From positions 30,375,224 to 30,439,223 of the forward strand of contig OZ025241.1 in the NCBI GenBank assembly GCA_964019155.1: a stretch of DNA of 64,000 nucleotides, written 5' to 3'. Each line of letters begins with the position of its first letter. Within the stretch, counting starts at the first letter, position 1. Shown here in pieces: positions 25,288 through 36,170 of the stretch. Source of the DNA: Osedax fenrisi (taxonomy: Eukaryota; Annelida; Polychaeta; Sabellida; Siboglinidae). The notes beneath the pieces were generated by a model. It searched no databases and had not been told where the DNA came from. It saw only the letters and a program-made list of their open reading frames with translations. The position numbers and the translations under genes are program-made.

Positions 25288-25615
25288 TACCCTACCTATA
25301 GGTCTTACCCTGAATATAGGTCTTACCCTATTCTTAGTTCTTACCCTACTTTTAGGTCTTAATCTACTTTTAGGTCTTACCCTGAATATAGGTCTTCCCC
25401 TATTCTTAGTTCTTACCCTACTTTTAGGTCTTAATCTACTTTTAGGTCTTACCCTGAATATAGGTCTTACCCTACCATAAGATCTTACCCTACTTTTAGT
25501 TCTTACCCTACCTATAGGTTTTACTATTTTTTGATCTTACCCTACTTTTATGTCTTACCCTACTTTTAGTTCTTACCCTGAATATAGGTATTAACCTACT
25601 TTTTGGTATTTAACG
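25288..25615 (+). repeat. GGTCTTACCCTGAATATA minisatellite at intron start
   Basis: About 14 units of 18-24 bp (TAGGTCTTACCCTACTTT and variants) start 30 bp after the donor of exon 3. Blocks of four units are themselves duplicated (25310-25380 resembles 25380-25460). Confidence 0.92.
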
Positions 25616-26295
25616 TCGTTTTAATATAGGATAGCCATTTTCGTTGTATTTTCTCTAAACATTTCTGGCTTAATTCTACCTACTCCTAGTAATATACTGC
25701 TAGGTCTACTTTCCTGATACTTCATCCATAGACATATGATCTAATATATCGGTTATTCTATTGCCATTTATTTACTTATCATTTTATTGTCCAATATATT
25801 TCCATTTCTTTCCAGTAAAAAGTATAATATTATAATACTATATAGATATATAAAAGCACAAATATTCAGAATTGTAATATCATTCAATATATAGATACAA
25901 GGAAATGAGCATAACAAGCGTGTTGGGTTTATACATGAAATGAGCATTATTTTCTATGATTGTGTTTCGAGTAAAGGTAATTAATTAATTAACTGTCGAT
26001 ATAGACTTATTCCATATTCAATGCCTAACTTACAAAGAAATACATTTATTTCTTTGATATACATTTTCTTCACACCTCATTAAAGATAGGCGCAATAGAC
26101 ACTCGACTATGTAGATAAGCGTACCTTAGTCTAGATAAATGTACAACAGTCTATATATTCATTCATTTGTCTAGATAAGCTTTCATCGATCGATTTAACA
26201 ACCCGAAATAATAGATACCTTTCAACTATCGATTTAGATAAGCACAGCTATCGTAATACAATCGTGTGTAGCCCCCGTTCCCATCCCTCCATCAG
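25616..26295 (+). other. Rest of intron 3 of the unknown gene
   Basis: AT-rich single-copy-looking sequence. A loose GTCTAGATAAGC/ATCGATTTAGATAAGC motif repeats at about 26100-26240 before the acceptor (CATCAG). No ORF was recognised. Confidence 0.4.
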
Positions 26296-27992
26296 GTATA
26301 CCGCAACTCTTACACCACGACTACTGGCAAAAGAAACGCGAGAACCACATCGACGACCGAACGAGGCACCGGATCCTCGAGTCGTTGTCGTCGATATCGT
26401 GGCGTTACGAGACCACCGCGACGGCTCTAGTAGACCACGCCTGCTATTTAGCCCCGCCCCCGCCACGCCAAGTCCTCCGATCCGGCGTCGTGCACGCGAA
26501 CATCAAGGTAGAAGTCGACTCGAGCGACACGAATGAGCGCGGAGCAGAGTTCACGATAATGGCGAAGGAATCTCCGTGGTCGACGACCGACCGCTACGAA
26601 CCGATCAACATCAACCCTTGCTGTATAAGTCTACAGGTGCCGCGGGACATGTGCGCCAACGTCGGCGCTATCGTCGAGGCTTTCGTATCGGTGCTGCACG
26701 GTTCGCAGACGATGTTTAGACGGGTCGACAGCGGGCGAAGAGGGGGAAGCGACTACGACGACAGTGACGAGGATGACATCGACACCAGCCGTTATTTCCG
26801 AACGTATAACTTGAATAGCTATTTGAACGGTAGTAGATGTATTAGGGACGACGTCAACTCGAAGGGCGTTCTCAACGGCGATGGTAATAGCGACAGGGGT
26901 AAGGGTGACATCGGGGGTAAGGGCGACGGCGGTGGTGATCGTAGGGTGATCGTCAACGGGTTGGTGTACGGCGATGGTGATAGCGACGGGGGTAAGGGTG
27001 GTGATCGTAGGGTGATCGTCGACGGGTTGGTGTACGTCGACAGCGATGGTAATAGCGACGGGGGTAAGGGCGACATCGGGGGTAAGGGCGACGGTGGTGG
27101 TGATCGTCAACGGGTGATCGTCAACGGGTTGGTGTACGGCGATGGTGATAGCGACGGGGGTAAGGGTGGTGATCGTAGGGTGATCGTCGACGGGTTGGTG
27201 TACGTCGACAGCGATGGTAATAGCGACGGGGGTAAGGGCGACATCGGGGGTAAGGGCGATGGTGGTGGTGATCGTAGGGTGATTGTCGACGGGTTGGTGT
27301 ACGTCGACAGCGCCGGTAATAGCGTCGATGATCAGGTTCTCCGCCGCGGTAGTGATAGTAGTGATAGTTATGATCACCTCGTGGGGAATAGTCACGTCGA
27401 CAGTATAGATAATGATGTTGGTGATAGTGAAGAGTGGCACGATGATGATGATGATGATCAGATGTTTGATTATAATGAAGATGACAGTGATGATAGTGAA
27501 GATAATGAAGATTATTACGATGATAGTGAAAATGATAGTGAAGATGATAGTGATGATGATCAGATGTTATATTATAATGAAGATGACAGTGATGATAATG
27601 ACGATGAAAGTGAAGATAGCGATAATGACTATAATAGTTCCTTTGTATACAGGATTAACAAAAATTCCACTCCTGATCTCAATGGGAATATCTCCACTCC
27701 CGATTCTAAGGGAATACACAGAAATAAGAATAACTCATCTCCTGATTACAACGCAATACATAACACTGATAATAAGAATCACTACGCGACTATACAGAAG
27801 AATTTCCACCAATTAGCCGATTCACTCACCCCCACCCCCGTTGACCTCACTGCGGGGTCATCTCCTAGCCCCTACTCTGAGATCACAGAAAGACTAGACA
27901 GAATTATCGCTTTTATCCACACCAAGGAACAGATAGACCAGCACCGACATAAAACGATGATGTCACTCCTCAATTCCAGGTACCCCCGGTGA
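26296..27992 (+). CDS. Long last exon of the unknown gene
   Basis: Joined in phase 1 it reads IPQLLHHDYWQKKRENHIDD, RTRHRILESLSSISWRYETT and ATALVDHACYL, then MAKESPWSTTDRYEPININP and CCISLQVPRDMCANVGAIVE. About residues 330-480 of the model are a coding minisatellite (see 26880-27335). An acidic tract follows (DDDDDDQMFDYNEDDSDDSE and similar), then a polar linker and a final helix (YSEITERLDRIIAFIHTKEQ). GC-rich and open for 1.7 kb, it is very likely coding. The acidic tail resembles those of chromatin or nucleolar proteins, but that is only analogy. Confidence 0.72.
26880..27335 (+). repeat. 165-bp coding minisatellite
   Basis: Two full and one partial unit, each encoding about 55 residues: DGNSDGGKGDIGGKGDGGGD, RRVIVNGLVYG, then DGDSDGGKGGDRRVIVDGLV, YVDS. 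Each unit is itself an internal duplication (GDRRVIVxGLVY occurs five times). DNA identity between units is very high, so the expansion is recent, and the frame is kept. Confidence 0.92.
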
Positions 27993-28014
27993 TATCCCGG
28001 TGATCTCACCAGAT

Positions 28015-28240
28015 TGTATTCTATTTGCGTTACAGTATATTATGATACTATTTTATTTGCGTTACAGTATATTATGATCATACTATGTCATTACATTACA
28101 GTATATTATGATCATACTATGTCATTACGTTACAGTATATTCTAATCATACTATTTTATTTACGTTACAGTATATTTTGATCGTACTATTTTATTTACGT
28201 TACAGTATATTTTGATCGTACTATTTTATTTACGTTGCAT
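28015..28240 (+). repeat. ~40-bp tandem repeat in the 3' UTR
   Basis: Six units of GTTACAGTATATTATGATCA followed by TACTATTTTATTTAC lie between the stop at 27992 and the AATAAA at 28315. Confidence 0.88.
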
Positions 28241-28314
28241 ATTATCTTCGGCATTTATCATTTATCATTTTGTTTATAAAATATGATTCAAATGTGTTGT
28301 ATTCTAGTTATTTA

Positions 28315-28320
28315 AATAAA
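28315..28320 (+). promoter_or_regulatory. Poly(A) signal AATAAA of the unknown gene
   Basis: The first canonical signal after the stop, 323 bp downstream and just after the 3' UTR tandem repeat. The AT-rich context makes chance occurrence possible. Confidence 0.4.
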
Positions 28321-30730
28321 TAGATAAATATTTAAATATATAGCTAAGTTTTAATTCACATTCTATTTATAAGATTACTTATTTATCGAGATTAAAAACA
28401 CTACATGGCAGTTTATCTATTACCTTTAAGTAATAGTATATAGCGGTGATGTAAATGATGATCATATCTAAATCGTAATCAAATCTAAATCGATGCAGTC
28501 TCACTTATCAAAACATCATTTAGTCTTCAGTCTCAATTTCACCATTTTTTCACCAATTTCATCACTGGTATAATATAATATATCAATAATATTTTACAAC
28601 ACAGTAAATAAATTACAGAAAATTGTAAAATATATAGCTAAATATATATATATGAACTTAAAAAGTATTAGTTACGTTATGAAAGAGTAAAGGCTCAGCT
28701 CAGTTTTTTGGATATGAATTCTACTCAACACTAGCTCAGTTTTTGCTGAAAATGAAAGGCTCAGCATCATTATTATATAGTTATGATGATCTATATAAAT
28801 CTTATAAATTAGTTTTAACTAAATAAACTATTATTATTTAAAAAATTTTACATTATTTACATTATTATAATCAATACACAGTTTAATGACTAGTATTTAC
28901 TACAGCGTTGCATAATCATATATATTGTGATCTAAATAAACATAATATAACTTAATACATATTTTAATTTAATGTAGATATTCTAAAAATTTAAACTTAA
29001 TTGTATTTGTAGATATTTTCCACATGTTAATATTAGTTTATTAAACTTTGTTATCAAAGTATTATTGAGTTTAGTATCAATTTTAATGACTACAATTAAA
29101 ATAATTTCAAATTACAGGACTCTAACGATGACAATTAATATTTTAATAATTAATACAAGAAATAGAATATAAAATGATGTATTACACAAGAAATATTTCT
29201 ACTGAAATTTATAAATAATACATTATAATTATAATTGTTATATATATATATATATATATATAAACTATCCGTAATATATCATTATCTAAATAAATATAAG
29301 AAATGTCTATCAATAAGTGATCTAATAGTTATTAGGTATACGGTTTCAGCGTGTACAGGAATCTCCTGATAACAATACTAGTTGTTACTAACAATTCTAG
29401 TGCCTGGTCTGGGCTTCGTTGAAAGGGGAACAATTGAAATTTGATTTTTTAAATTAATGATATGAAATAATTTCATTATGTGTAATTAATAGCCTGAATA
29501 ACAACTATACACATGTTATATTTGATTAAGAGGCACTGAAAGGCAATGAATCTGTGTCTGCTATACTACTATATCTGTATCCAGTTCTACCATTTTAGAA
29601 TATTAGCAACATAAACTAGATATACACGAACAAAGGATATATCCTGTATATATATACAATGTAATATCATGTATGACATGTGTATTTTATTATTAATTTA
29701 GGTTTTTTCTAAAAATTATCATAATATGCGTATATAATTGTTTATATTTATATAACTACATGTCCATATAAGAAAATCAGCTTACAAATTAAATTATTTT
29801 GATAATTCTATTTATTTCATATGTATAAATAAAGTGGTTTATTATATATATAAAAATTATATTTAAATATATAATATATGGTTATATAAATTATTGAATA
29901 TTTTAAAATATCTATTTCATTTTTACCTTTCTATAAAAATTATCTTTTAGAATACTTGTAAAGTATATTTTATTTTTAAATTTCATACGATATAAATAAT
30001 ATATAACTTAATCTGAATTCGTAAAATAAAATTAGTAAAACTCCAAAATGTCAATATTTCTACACTAACATCCCCCATAATATAATAACTGATATCAGAT
30101 GTATAAATCTCATTATCAGTATACACCAAGATATTATTCTGTTAGGATATAAGCGAAACTAATAAATACAATTTATGTTACGCTAATAAATATTAACTAA
30201 TCGGTAGGGCAAGTATATTTATATAATAGTGACATATATAAATGGAAAACTATGAACAATTGATAATTGGAGTTATAACTTATTAGAGCGTATACGCCAA
30301 AGATATAACACACTCCCTATGCATGCAATGTAATTTAGTAATAGCCCCTACCGCTGCTAGCAGTAGTATCGAATCACTGAAATAGATTAAGGTTCAGCTC
30401 TGTATGCATACAACAATGTTTACATTCCTCTATTAAATTACATTCAATATAAATTAGCTTTTACTCACCAAATATATTCTTATAGTATTTAAAACATACA
30501 TATCATATTTGTTTATTAAATATTAGTAATGAACACTTAGTTTTCATCATATAAATACTAATTTAAAGTATATTATTTAACATTTTAAAAGTGTATAGTT
30601 TGATACGAATTTACATTATAAACAACGTATAGTTCCTAAAAGTAACCCGATATAGGTGGCACCAGGGTATTTTGTATACAAATTCGAATTACACGATTTC
30701 GCGTAAGAGTTATATCTTTCCTTAGAAAAA
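28321..30730. other. Intergenic, nothing recognised
   Basis: 2.4 kb of AT-rich DNA. GGCTCAGCTCAGTTTTT and ACACTAGCTCAGTTTTTGCT near 28690-28765 are a small duplicated motif. No gene, RNA or transposon protein was seen. Confidence 0.5.
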
Positions 30731-30732
30731 TC

Positions 30733-30968
30733 TTTGATTACGCTGTGTTCGTTATGTCGTACTACTTTTTAATTGGACGCATTATTACATCATATAAGCC
30801 ACGTCTCCCTATAGAGATATTCGTAAATCTGAGCACCTCTGTTTTTGTCACTCCGAAAATGTCAGCTAGGCTGAGATGTAACATGTTATGTCTCTAGAGG
30901 CGTGGCTTATGCGATATAACTCATCCAATCAAAAAGCAGCGTACAACAATGTCCGCAGCATTAGACGG
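30733..30968. mobile_element. ~236-bp fold-back MITE
   Basis: The left arm GTCGTACTACTTTTTAATTG ... ATAAGCCACGTCTCC pairs with the right arm, which reverse-complements to GTTGTACGCTGCTTTTTGAT ... ATAAGCCACGCCTCT. The arms are about 85 bp with scattered mismatches. No ORF. Confidence 0.8.
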
Positions 30969-31094
30969 AGATGTTGTAGTGTGCTAACTCGAATGCGATA
31001 GAGCATATCCCCCGGGTAGTCGACACGTGTAACGTGTGCTAGCGGAGTGGTTTAGCGAGGTTAATTCACTCTCGAAGGCGATGTAGTGTATCTA

Positions 31095-31261
31095 GGGGCA
31101 TTGAAACGGGGGGATATGTCTCCCTATCTAATCTAGGGGTACCTCACATGTATTGGTCCCCCCCCCCCACTTTTACCACAAAATGTATTTTGATTGGTTG
31201 GTCCCCCCCCTACATACACACCATCGTTCCAGCGCCCCTAGGTATATCTCTAGTAGTCACT
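31095..31261. repeat. 167-bp direct repeat, left copy
   Basis: It starts GGGGCATTGAAACGGGGGGA and ends TATATCTCTAGTAGTCACT. It is identical base for base to 32025-32191, including two poly-C runs. The two copies flank the LINE fragment exactly. Confidence 0.95.
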
Positions 31262-32024
31262 GTTGTTGTTGTTGGGTGCGGCTCGTTCACAGGGACCAAA
31301 GTCCCTGCGCGTACGATAGTACAGCCTTGGGGTTCCCCACCAAGACTGATAGTGGGGGTGCCGCACCCCCAAATTCGCGTACTCTTTTGTTTATGGTTGC
31401 CGGACATTCTGTAAGCCAGTGCGTAATAGTCTCCTCTTCTGTTTCACAGTGGGGGCAGATCGGCGATGTGCTGCTGTCGATTCTATGTTTGTAGGCAGCA
31501 AGACGTTGACAGTGTCCACTCCTGAGTTGGGCGAGGAGTACTGCCTCTTTCCTACTCAGTGGGACGTCGCTTCTTTGGCTGCCGTAGATCGCCTTCGTTC
31601 TTGGGTCAGAGGGAGGGGGGTCTATAATCGTTGCTTTGATGACAGATTTCGCTGCGGGCAGAGATATATACGGCTCGGGTGCCGTGGATCTGTCAGCCGC
31701 AATAACGCCAGCCGCGACGTCGGCCCATTCGTTGCCCGTGAGGCCAATGTGACTAGGCACCCACTGTAAGTGTATCCGGGTGGTTACCTTGTCCAGTCCG
31801 GCCCGTAGCGCTGAAATGGCGGAAGAGTCTCTGTTGCCGGTATTTTCAAGTGCAGCGAGAGTGGACTGGCTGTCCGAACAGATGATTGCGAAGCAGGGTT
31901 TGTCGCTTTGGTCCTCTAACCATTGAATAGCTAGGTTGATGGCCGTCACTTCCGTTTCGAAGGAGGACGTCCATCGTCGTCCTTTGCTACAGCGTTCGTC
32001 TAGGAGCAAGGGGTCAGTGGATTT
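31262..32024 (-). mobile_element. 5'-truncated LINE insert with RNase H domain
   Basis: The minus strand has an intact frame from about 32024 to stop at 31287 with an RNase H domain: TEVTAINLAIQWL (Glu), IICSDSQSTLAAL (Asp), HLQWVPSHIGLTGNEWADVA (His and Asp). Then come a gag-like linker and a CPHCETEEETITHWLTECP zinc knuckle, typical of I/Jockey/R1-group LINEs. The first strand of RNase H and everything upstream are missing. The 3' end on the minus strand is a (CAA)n tail, seen on + as GTTGTTGTTGTTG directly after the left repeat. The frame has no stops, so it is a recent insertion. Confidence 0.92.
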
Positions 32025-32191
32025 GGGGCATTGAAACGGGGGGATATGTCTCCCTATCTAATCTAGGGGTACCTCACATGTATTGGTCCCCCCCCCCCAC
32101 TTTTACCACAAAATGTATTTTGATTGGTTGGTCCCCCCCCTACATACACACCATCGTTCCAGCGCCCCTAGGTATATCTCTAGTAGTCACT
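32025..32191. repeat. 167-bp direct repeat, right copy
   Basis: Identical to 31095-31261. With that copy it brackets the LINE fragment, so it is read as an exceptionally long target-site duplication or as a pre-existing tandem duplication. Confidence 0.95.
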
Positions 32192-34476
32192 CGCGTGTGT
32201 TGCGACCGATGGTTTTAGTCAACATTATCAGATGTACTATACACACTCGGACACACGCATATATGGGTGTGTGTGTGTTTCTAAATAATGTAATGCAGGC
32301 GTCTATAGGTCTATGTATTATTAGATGTACATCGGGCAAGATAAACTAACACTTACAACAACCTACGCTACTACGACTATATGTGCTAGTGCGTATTGTC
32401 ACTAAGAAGGTGTGGTCAGAGTAAACACTATCACCTAGGCTACATCTCTTTGCTTGTGTGCGAGTATAATGTAGTGAAGATGAAAACCTCTCTCGCAAGT
32501 ATCTCGCTATTTCAGGATTCCTTACTTATTGTATAACTATACTTATGTATTAATTATTTATGTATAGTATATAAGTACAATAAATATCATTAATTCATAG
32601 GTAATACACACTCTATATTTGTATCCATATGATTGTCTATAGCTATGTGTAATATTGCTAAAGTTAGGTGATGATTGCTTATTGATGAAATAGCACAGAG
32701 CAAGCAATTTTACATGCATTTACTAGATAGGTATATTCAATATTAATGTTAAATAAAATGAATTGAACTAATTTTGTTTGTATTATTTATATGAAGGATA
32801 TATTAATGTTATGGTCACTAGTTTATATACAAAGATAGACTCACTATTCTCATATTAATATACATATAAAATCTTACATTTATTTAGACATATATTTTTA
32901 TATCTATAATAATTGTATCTATTATTACATTTATATGCATATGGGTAGTGAAAAATAATTATTTCAAGTAAACCTCATTCAATTTTTTATAAATATAAAA
33001 TAAATATGTATAATATATAGTATGTCATAAACAGGTCCAGTTAATATGGGACAAAGCCCATAATAAGAATTTTAAAAATCTCAAAATAATTATTTTATTT
33101 TTAGATTATAACTTATTCTCTTAATTTATACATTTTAACTTATTATATTTAATTTATATGTATATTATTTAAAAAATTAAACCAATTAAAACATACAAGT
33201 ATAAAATAAAACATAGATACAACATAAAATATATAGGATATTATTCAGTATAAATCATATTAAAAATTATAGTAATTTTCAAATCTGTATTGTGAAGAAT
33301 AAATATTTCTTATTATTAAGTATTTAAAAATGCAAATTATTATTGCATATTTAATCTTAACATGTTTATTATATAACGAATAAATATATATATATATATA
33401 CTTAAATATATGATAACATTTTATATTCAAGATATCTCAATTTAATTATGGGAATACAAATTATTTCTAATTTTCTACATATTAGGTATTTAAATATATA
33501 AGTATATTCATTTAAATTACTATAGTAATTATACAGACTACATACAGTTTGTCAAATGGATCAATATTAAATGATAACATTGATTTATAGTGAGAGCAGA
33601 ACTTTCACACATATATCTACATACAATTGACGGTTCCAAGGATTCCCATACAATTTCGAATATGCATCGAGCTAATAAATATAACAAATAAAAGTATTTA
33701 CTTGTGGTATAGAAACCACTATGTCTGGTGTCTAGTCAAATTTATAACAAATAATTTCAAGAATAATGTTCATAACATTAGTCTGGAAGGTATACCTTAA
33801 TGCCTTAATGAACCATATATGGTTCATTATATATGTAAATTAATATAATCATAAAATATTATTAATACTATTTAATCTATAAAATATATTGTAAATAATT
33901 TTTTAAAGTCTCTTATCAATTATAATTAAATATAATCAATATAAATAATTATTTATATATTATACAATAACAAAATTATAGTATGGTATATAATATGTTA
34001 GTTATTAAATATATAATATCAATCATAAATTATGATGGATATTAATGTATTTTGAAGTTTTAATAAAAGGTCCAAAATAATCAATTGTTATGCTTTTTTA
34101 TTTATTTTAGTATTTGGTCCATATTAACTGATACTGGTCATAATGTAAACAAATATGTTTTAAATCAGTAATACAATAATTTAAATTTATAAACCATTAT
34201 AATAGTTAGATCACACAATACATAATTAATTTATAAACTTTACTTTTATAATTATGTGTCGTAAAATAATATTTTTTGTTAACTTCTAGATAAATTGCAT
34301 CGTTAATTTATTAACGTATACTAAATATCGTGTAACGGAATAATAGTTTATATAAAACTTTCGGACGAGTTTCATAGATTTGTTCATATTTAAACCCTGC
34401 GGTATCTCCTTAGTCACAATAACTCCGCCCCTATACCTATGCCAACATTATGGCACACACACCGTACACCACTCAG
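32192..34476. other. DUS3L: Region upstream of the first DUS3L exon seen
   Basis: AT-rich, with one 1.1-kb inverted-end element (33031-34140). The N-terminal exon(s) of DUS3L should lie upstream of 34477, but I could not find them here. Confidence 0.45.
33031..34140. mobile_element. 1.1-kb element with ~25-bp inverted ends
   Basis: The left end ACAGGTCCAGTTAATATGGG and the right end, reverse-complemented (GACCAGTATCAGTTAATATG, GACCAAA), match with few changes. The interior is AT-rich without an ORF. Probably a non-autonomous DNA transposon. Confidence 0.55.
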
Positions 34477-34573
34477 ATTATCAAGGAGGAGAAATGTGAC
34501 CGAGACGATTGCGCCTACAGCCACGACATACCACTGTACATGAGCAACAAACCTTCTCAGAATCCCCTGAAAC
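34477..34573 (+). CDS. DUS3L: DUS3L exon with zinc finger 1 (second half)
   Basis: After CACTCAG the exon reads IIKEEKCDRDDCAYSHDIPL, YMSNKPSQNPLK and ends AAAC|GTAAGT (phase 1). CDRDDCAYSH gives C-x4-C-x3-H; the first Cys of the finger must come from an upstream exon. An ATG at 34451 (MAHTPYTTQ) could start a short form instead, with no intron here. Confidence 0.85.
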
Positions 34574-34593
34574 GTAAGTACGTCGAGCTGGCA

Positions 34594-34766
34594 CGAACCG
34601 CGTACATTTGAACTGATTACAAATAAGTAATATAGGTGTCGCTGTTTGTGAATAGTGTAATAGATTGTGTATGCTGGTTTGTGATTGGTTTGGGTTAAGT
34701 TATTGCCACCTGGTGGGTATTATTCTACTCTAAATTGAGTTTAATTTTAAAATACGGACCTTCGAT
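34594..34766. mobile_element. MITE family A, copy 2 (in DUS3L intron 1)
   Basis: CGAACCGCGTACATTTGAAC at the left, GGGTTAAGTTATTGCC and GGTATTATTCTACTC in the body, and ATACGGACCTTCGATC at the right. It parallels the element at 18466-18610 in order and orientation, with a ~30-bp insert. It starts about 20 bp after the donor. Confidence 0.75.
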
Positions 34767-34802
34767 CTGCAAACCAATCGAATTACGCCAAGTACAGATC
34801 AA

Positions 34803-34868
34803 GACCTCCTATAACCTCGTTAGAGGTTATCATGGGCGATAACCTCATTAATGGAGGTTATAGGAGGC
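34803..34868. repeat. CCTCCTATAACCTCG hairpin, copy 2
   Basis: AGACCTCCTATAACCTCGTT is followed by GGTTATCATGGGCGATAACC and GGAGGTTATAGGAGG. It is a nested palindrome with the same core as at 15524-15588. Confidence 0.8.
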
Positions 34869-35786
34869 ATTAGTACTACTAACTCTGTAGTGCTACAGAT
34901 GTCACTAGAGATTCTCTTATTTACTGTTCACTGTTTAATCTAGACATATTACAAACTGGACATATATTGTACATCTCATTACGATATAGTCAATCTTATT
35001 TTACTTACATAATTACAATCAACAATTAATAATCATGTATATATATTTAATGTAAGTTTTATAATTTAGTATATTTTAAATATTTCACTATAATTATATT
35101 CTAAAATATGTCGAATATAATCTTTAATCATATGAATCATAAATTTTATACTTAATAGATCATTATAATTGATTTAATATATAAATGCATATATGTAATA
35201 GTATTATTGTAATAAGTGATTTGTTATTACCTTATGATGATAGATTTAAAGTATTACGCAAATGAATAACTTAAGATATAGTAAACTTTTTCGCATATTA
35301 GTTTAGAAAATAATACTATAATGATTAACAAACAATTAAATATACTACAAGAATGCAAGAGAATAAGGATGTTTTAAACAGTGGATATGTATCATAGCCA
35401 TAATTACTCCTACTCAACCTGTGTCAATAACAATGGCACATTCATCAATTTTATAACATAAAAGAACAATGCTTTTCTATCATACCATGTTATAATACCC
35501 TTTAGACCTACTCTTGTATGTAAATCTATTCCATTCATTTAATGTTAATTGTATGTTAAGGGCAAAATATTATTGTTTTCTAAACGAATATGTGGAAAAA
35601 GTTTATTATATCTTAAATTATTCATTTTCTTATAAACGACTAATTTTCATATTATTGTAAATAATGCCATTAGATCAATGTATATATCTCTATATTTTAT
35701 TGAAAGTATCGAGAATGCTATCTCCTCGATATAATGAATGCGACCTAGCACTGTACTAAACTCCTACTTACATACCTCACCTATAG

Positions 35787-35922
35787 ATGGAGCCATCGGT
35801 CGGTGCGGCTACCACAGTCTGGGCAAGTGTTCGTACGGCGTGACCTGTCTGTTCTCAGACGACCACCTCCATCCCGAAACATTCGCTAACATCGTGAATA
35901 CGCAGGTCTACGACGCTGATAG
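35787..35922 (+). CDS. DUS3L: DUS3L exon with zinc finger 2
   Basis: Joined in phase 1 it reads HGAIGRCGYHSLGKCSYGVT, CLFSDDHLHPETFANIVNTQ and VYDAD. The finger is C-x7-C-x5-C-x5-H. The donor is chosen as GATAG|GTTAGC (phase 2) because only this phase fits exon 3. The last 17 exonic bases plus this donor are repeated three times downstream. Confidence 0.88.
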
Positions 35923-36170
35923 GTTAGCGTTGGGAGAGGTTAAACTAGGGGGTTAGTGTAGTAGTAGGTGTGAGGAAGAAGTATACGACACTGATAGGTT
36001 AGTGTCAGGGGAGGTCAGAGGTTAACTAGGGGGTTAGGGTAGTAGTAGGTGTGAGCGATGAGGTCTACGACGCTGATAGGTTAGCGTCGGTAGAGGTCAG
36101 AGGTTAACTAGGGGGTTAGGGTAGTAGTAGTTGTGAGCGATGAGGTCTACGACGCTGATAGGTTAGCACT
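35906..36170 (+). repeat. 75-82-bp tandem repeat containing exon 2 end and donor
   Basis: The units start at 35906, 35981, 36063 and 36145. Each begins with TACGACGCTGATAG|GTTAG (or one-base variants) and continues AGAGGTTAACTAGGGGGTTA and TAGTAGTAGGTGTGAG. The first unit's start is the coding end of exon 2. Confidence 0.93.

Larger units (their letters stand above)
18331..27992 (+). other. Gene span: unknown four-exon protein, possible Myb/SANT-like domain
   Basis: Proposed exons 18331-18425, 21422-21551, 25068-25257 and 26296-27992 join with compatible phases (2, 0, 1) into about 703 codons. I do not recognise the protein. Order: short charged N-terminus (MEIKKEIETSVQHDIVPKEY); Pro-rich segment ending in RKSARLSSQ; a helical domain in exons 3-4; Gly/Asp coding minisatellite; acidic D/E/S/N tail; C-terminal helix. 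The helical part (MSEVLAEYGYRRPV, FCNRFRRYLLE) resembles the end of a Myb/SANT-like trihelix domain, which would make it a DNA-binding or chromatin protein. That is tentative. Exons 3 and 4 are the most secure. Confidence 0.5.

Noticed and set aside
25262..25480. Leu-rich ORF (GLTLNIGLTL repeats)
   Set aside because: It is a by-product of the GGTCTTACCCT minisatellite; the exon 3 donor precedes it.
27412..27816. Met/Ile-rich + frame over the acidic tail
   Set aside because: Out-of-frame reading of GATGATGAT codons of the real exon.
31025..31080. tRNA-Ser/Leu-like A box (AGCGGAGTGGTTTAGCGA)
   Set aside because: No B box or closing acceptor stem downstream.
34451..34476. ATG at 34451 as the DUS3L start
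   Set aside because: It would leave zinc finger 1 without its first Cys. CACTCAG just after it makes a plausible acceptor. Kept only as an alternative.
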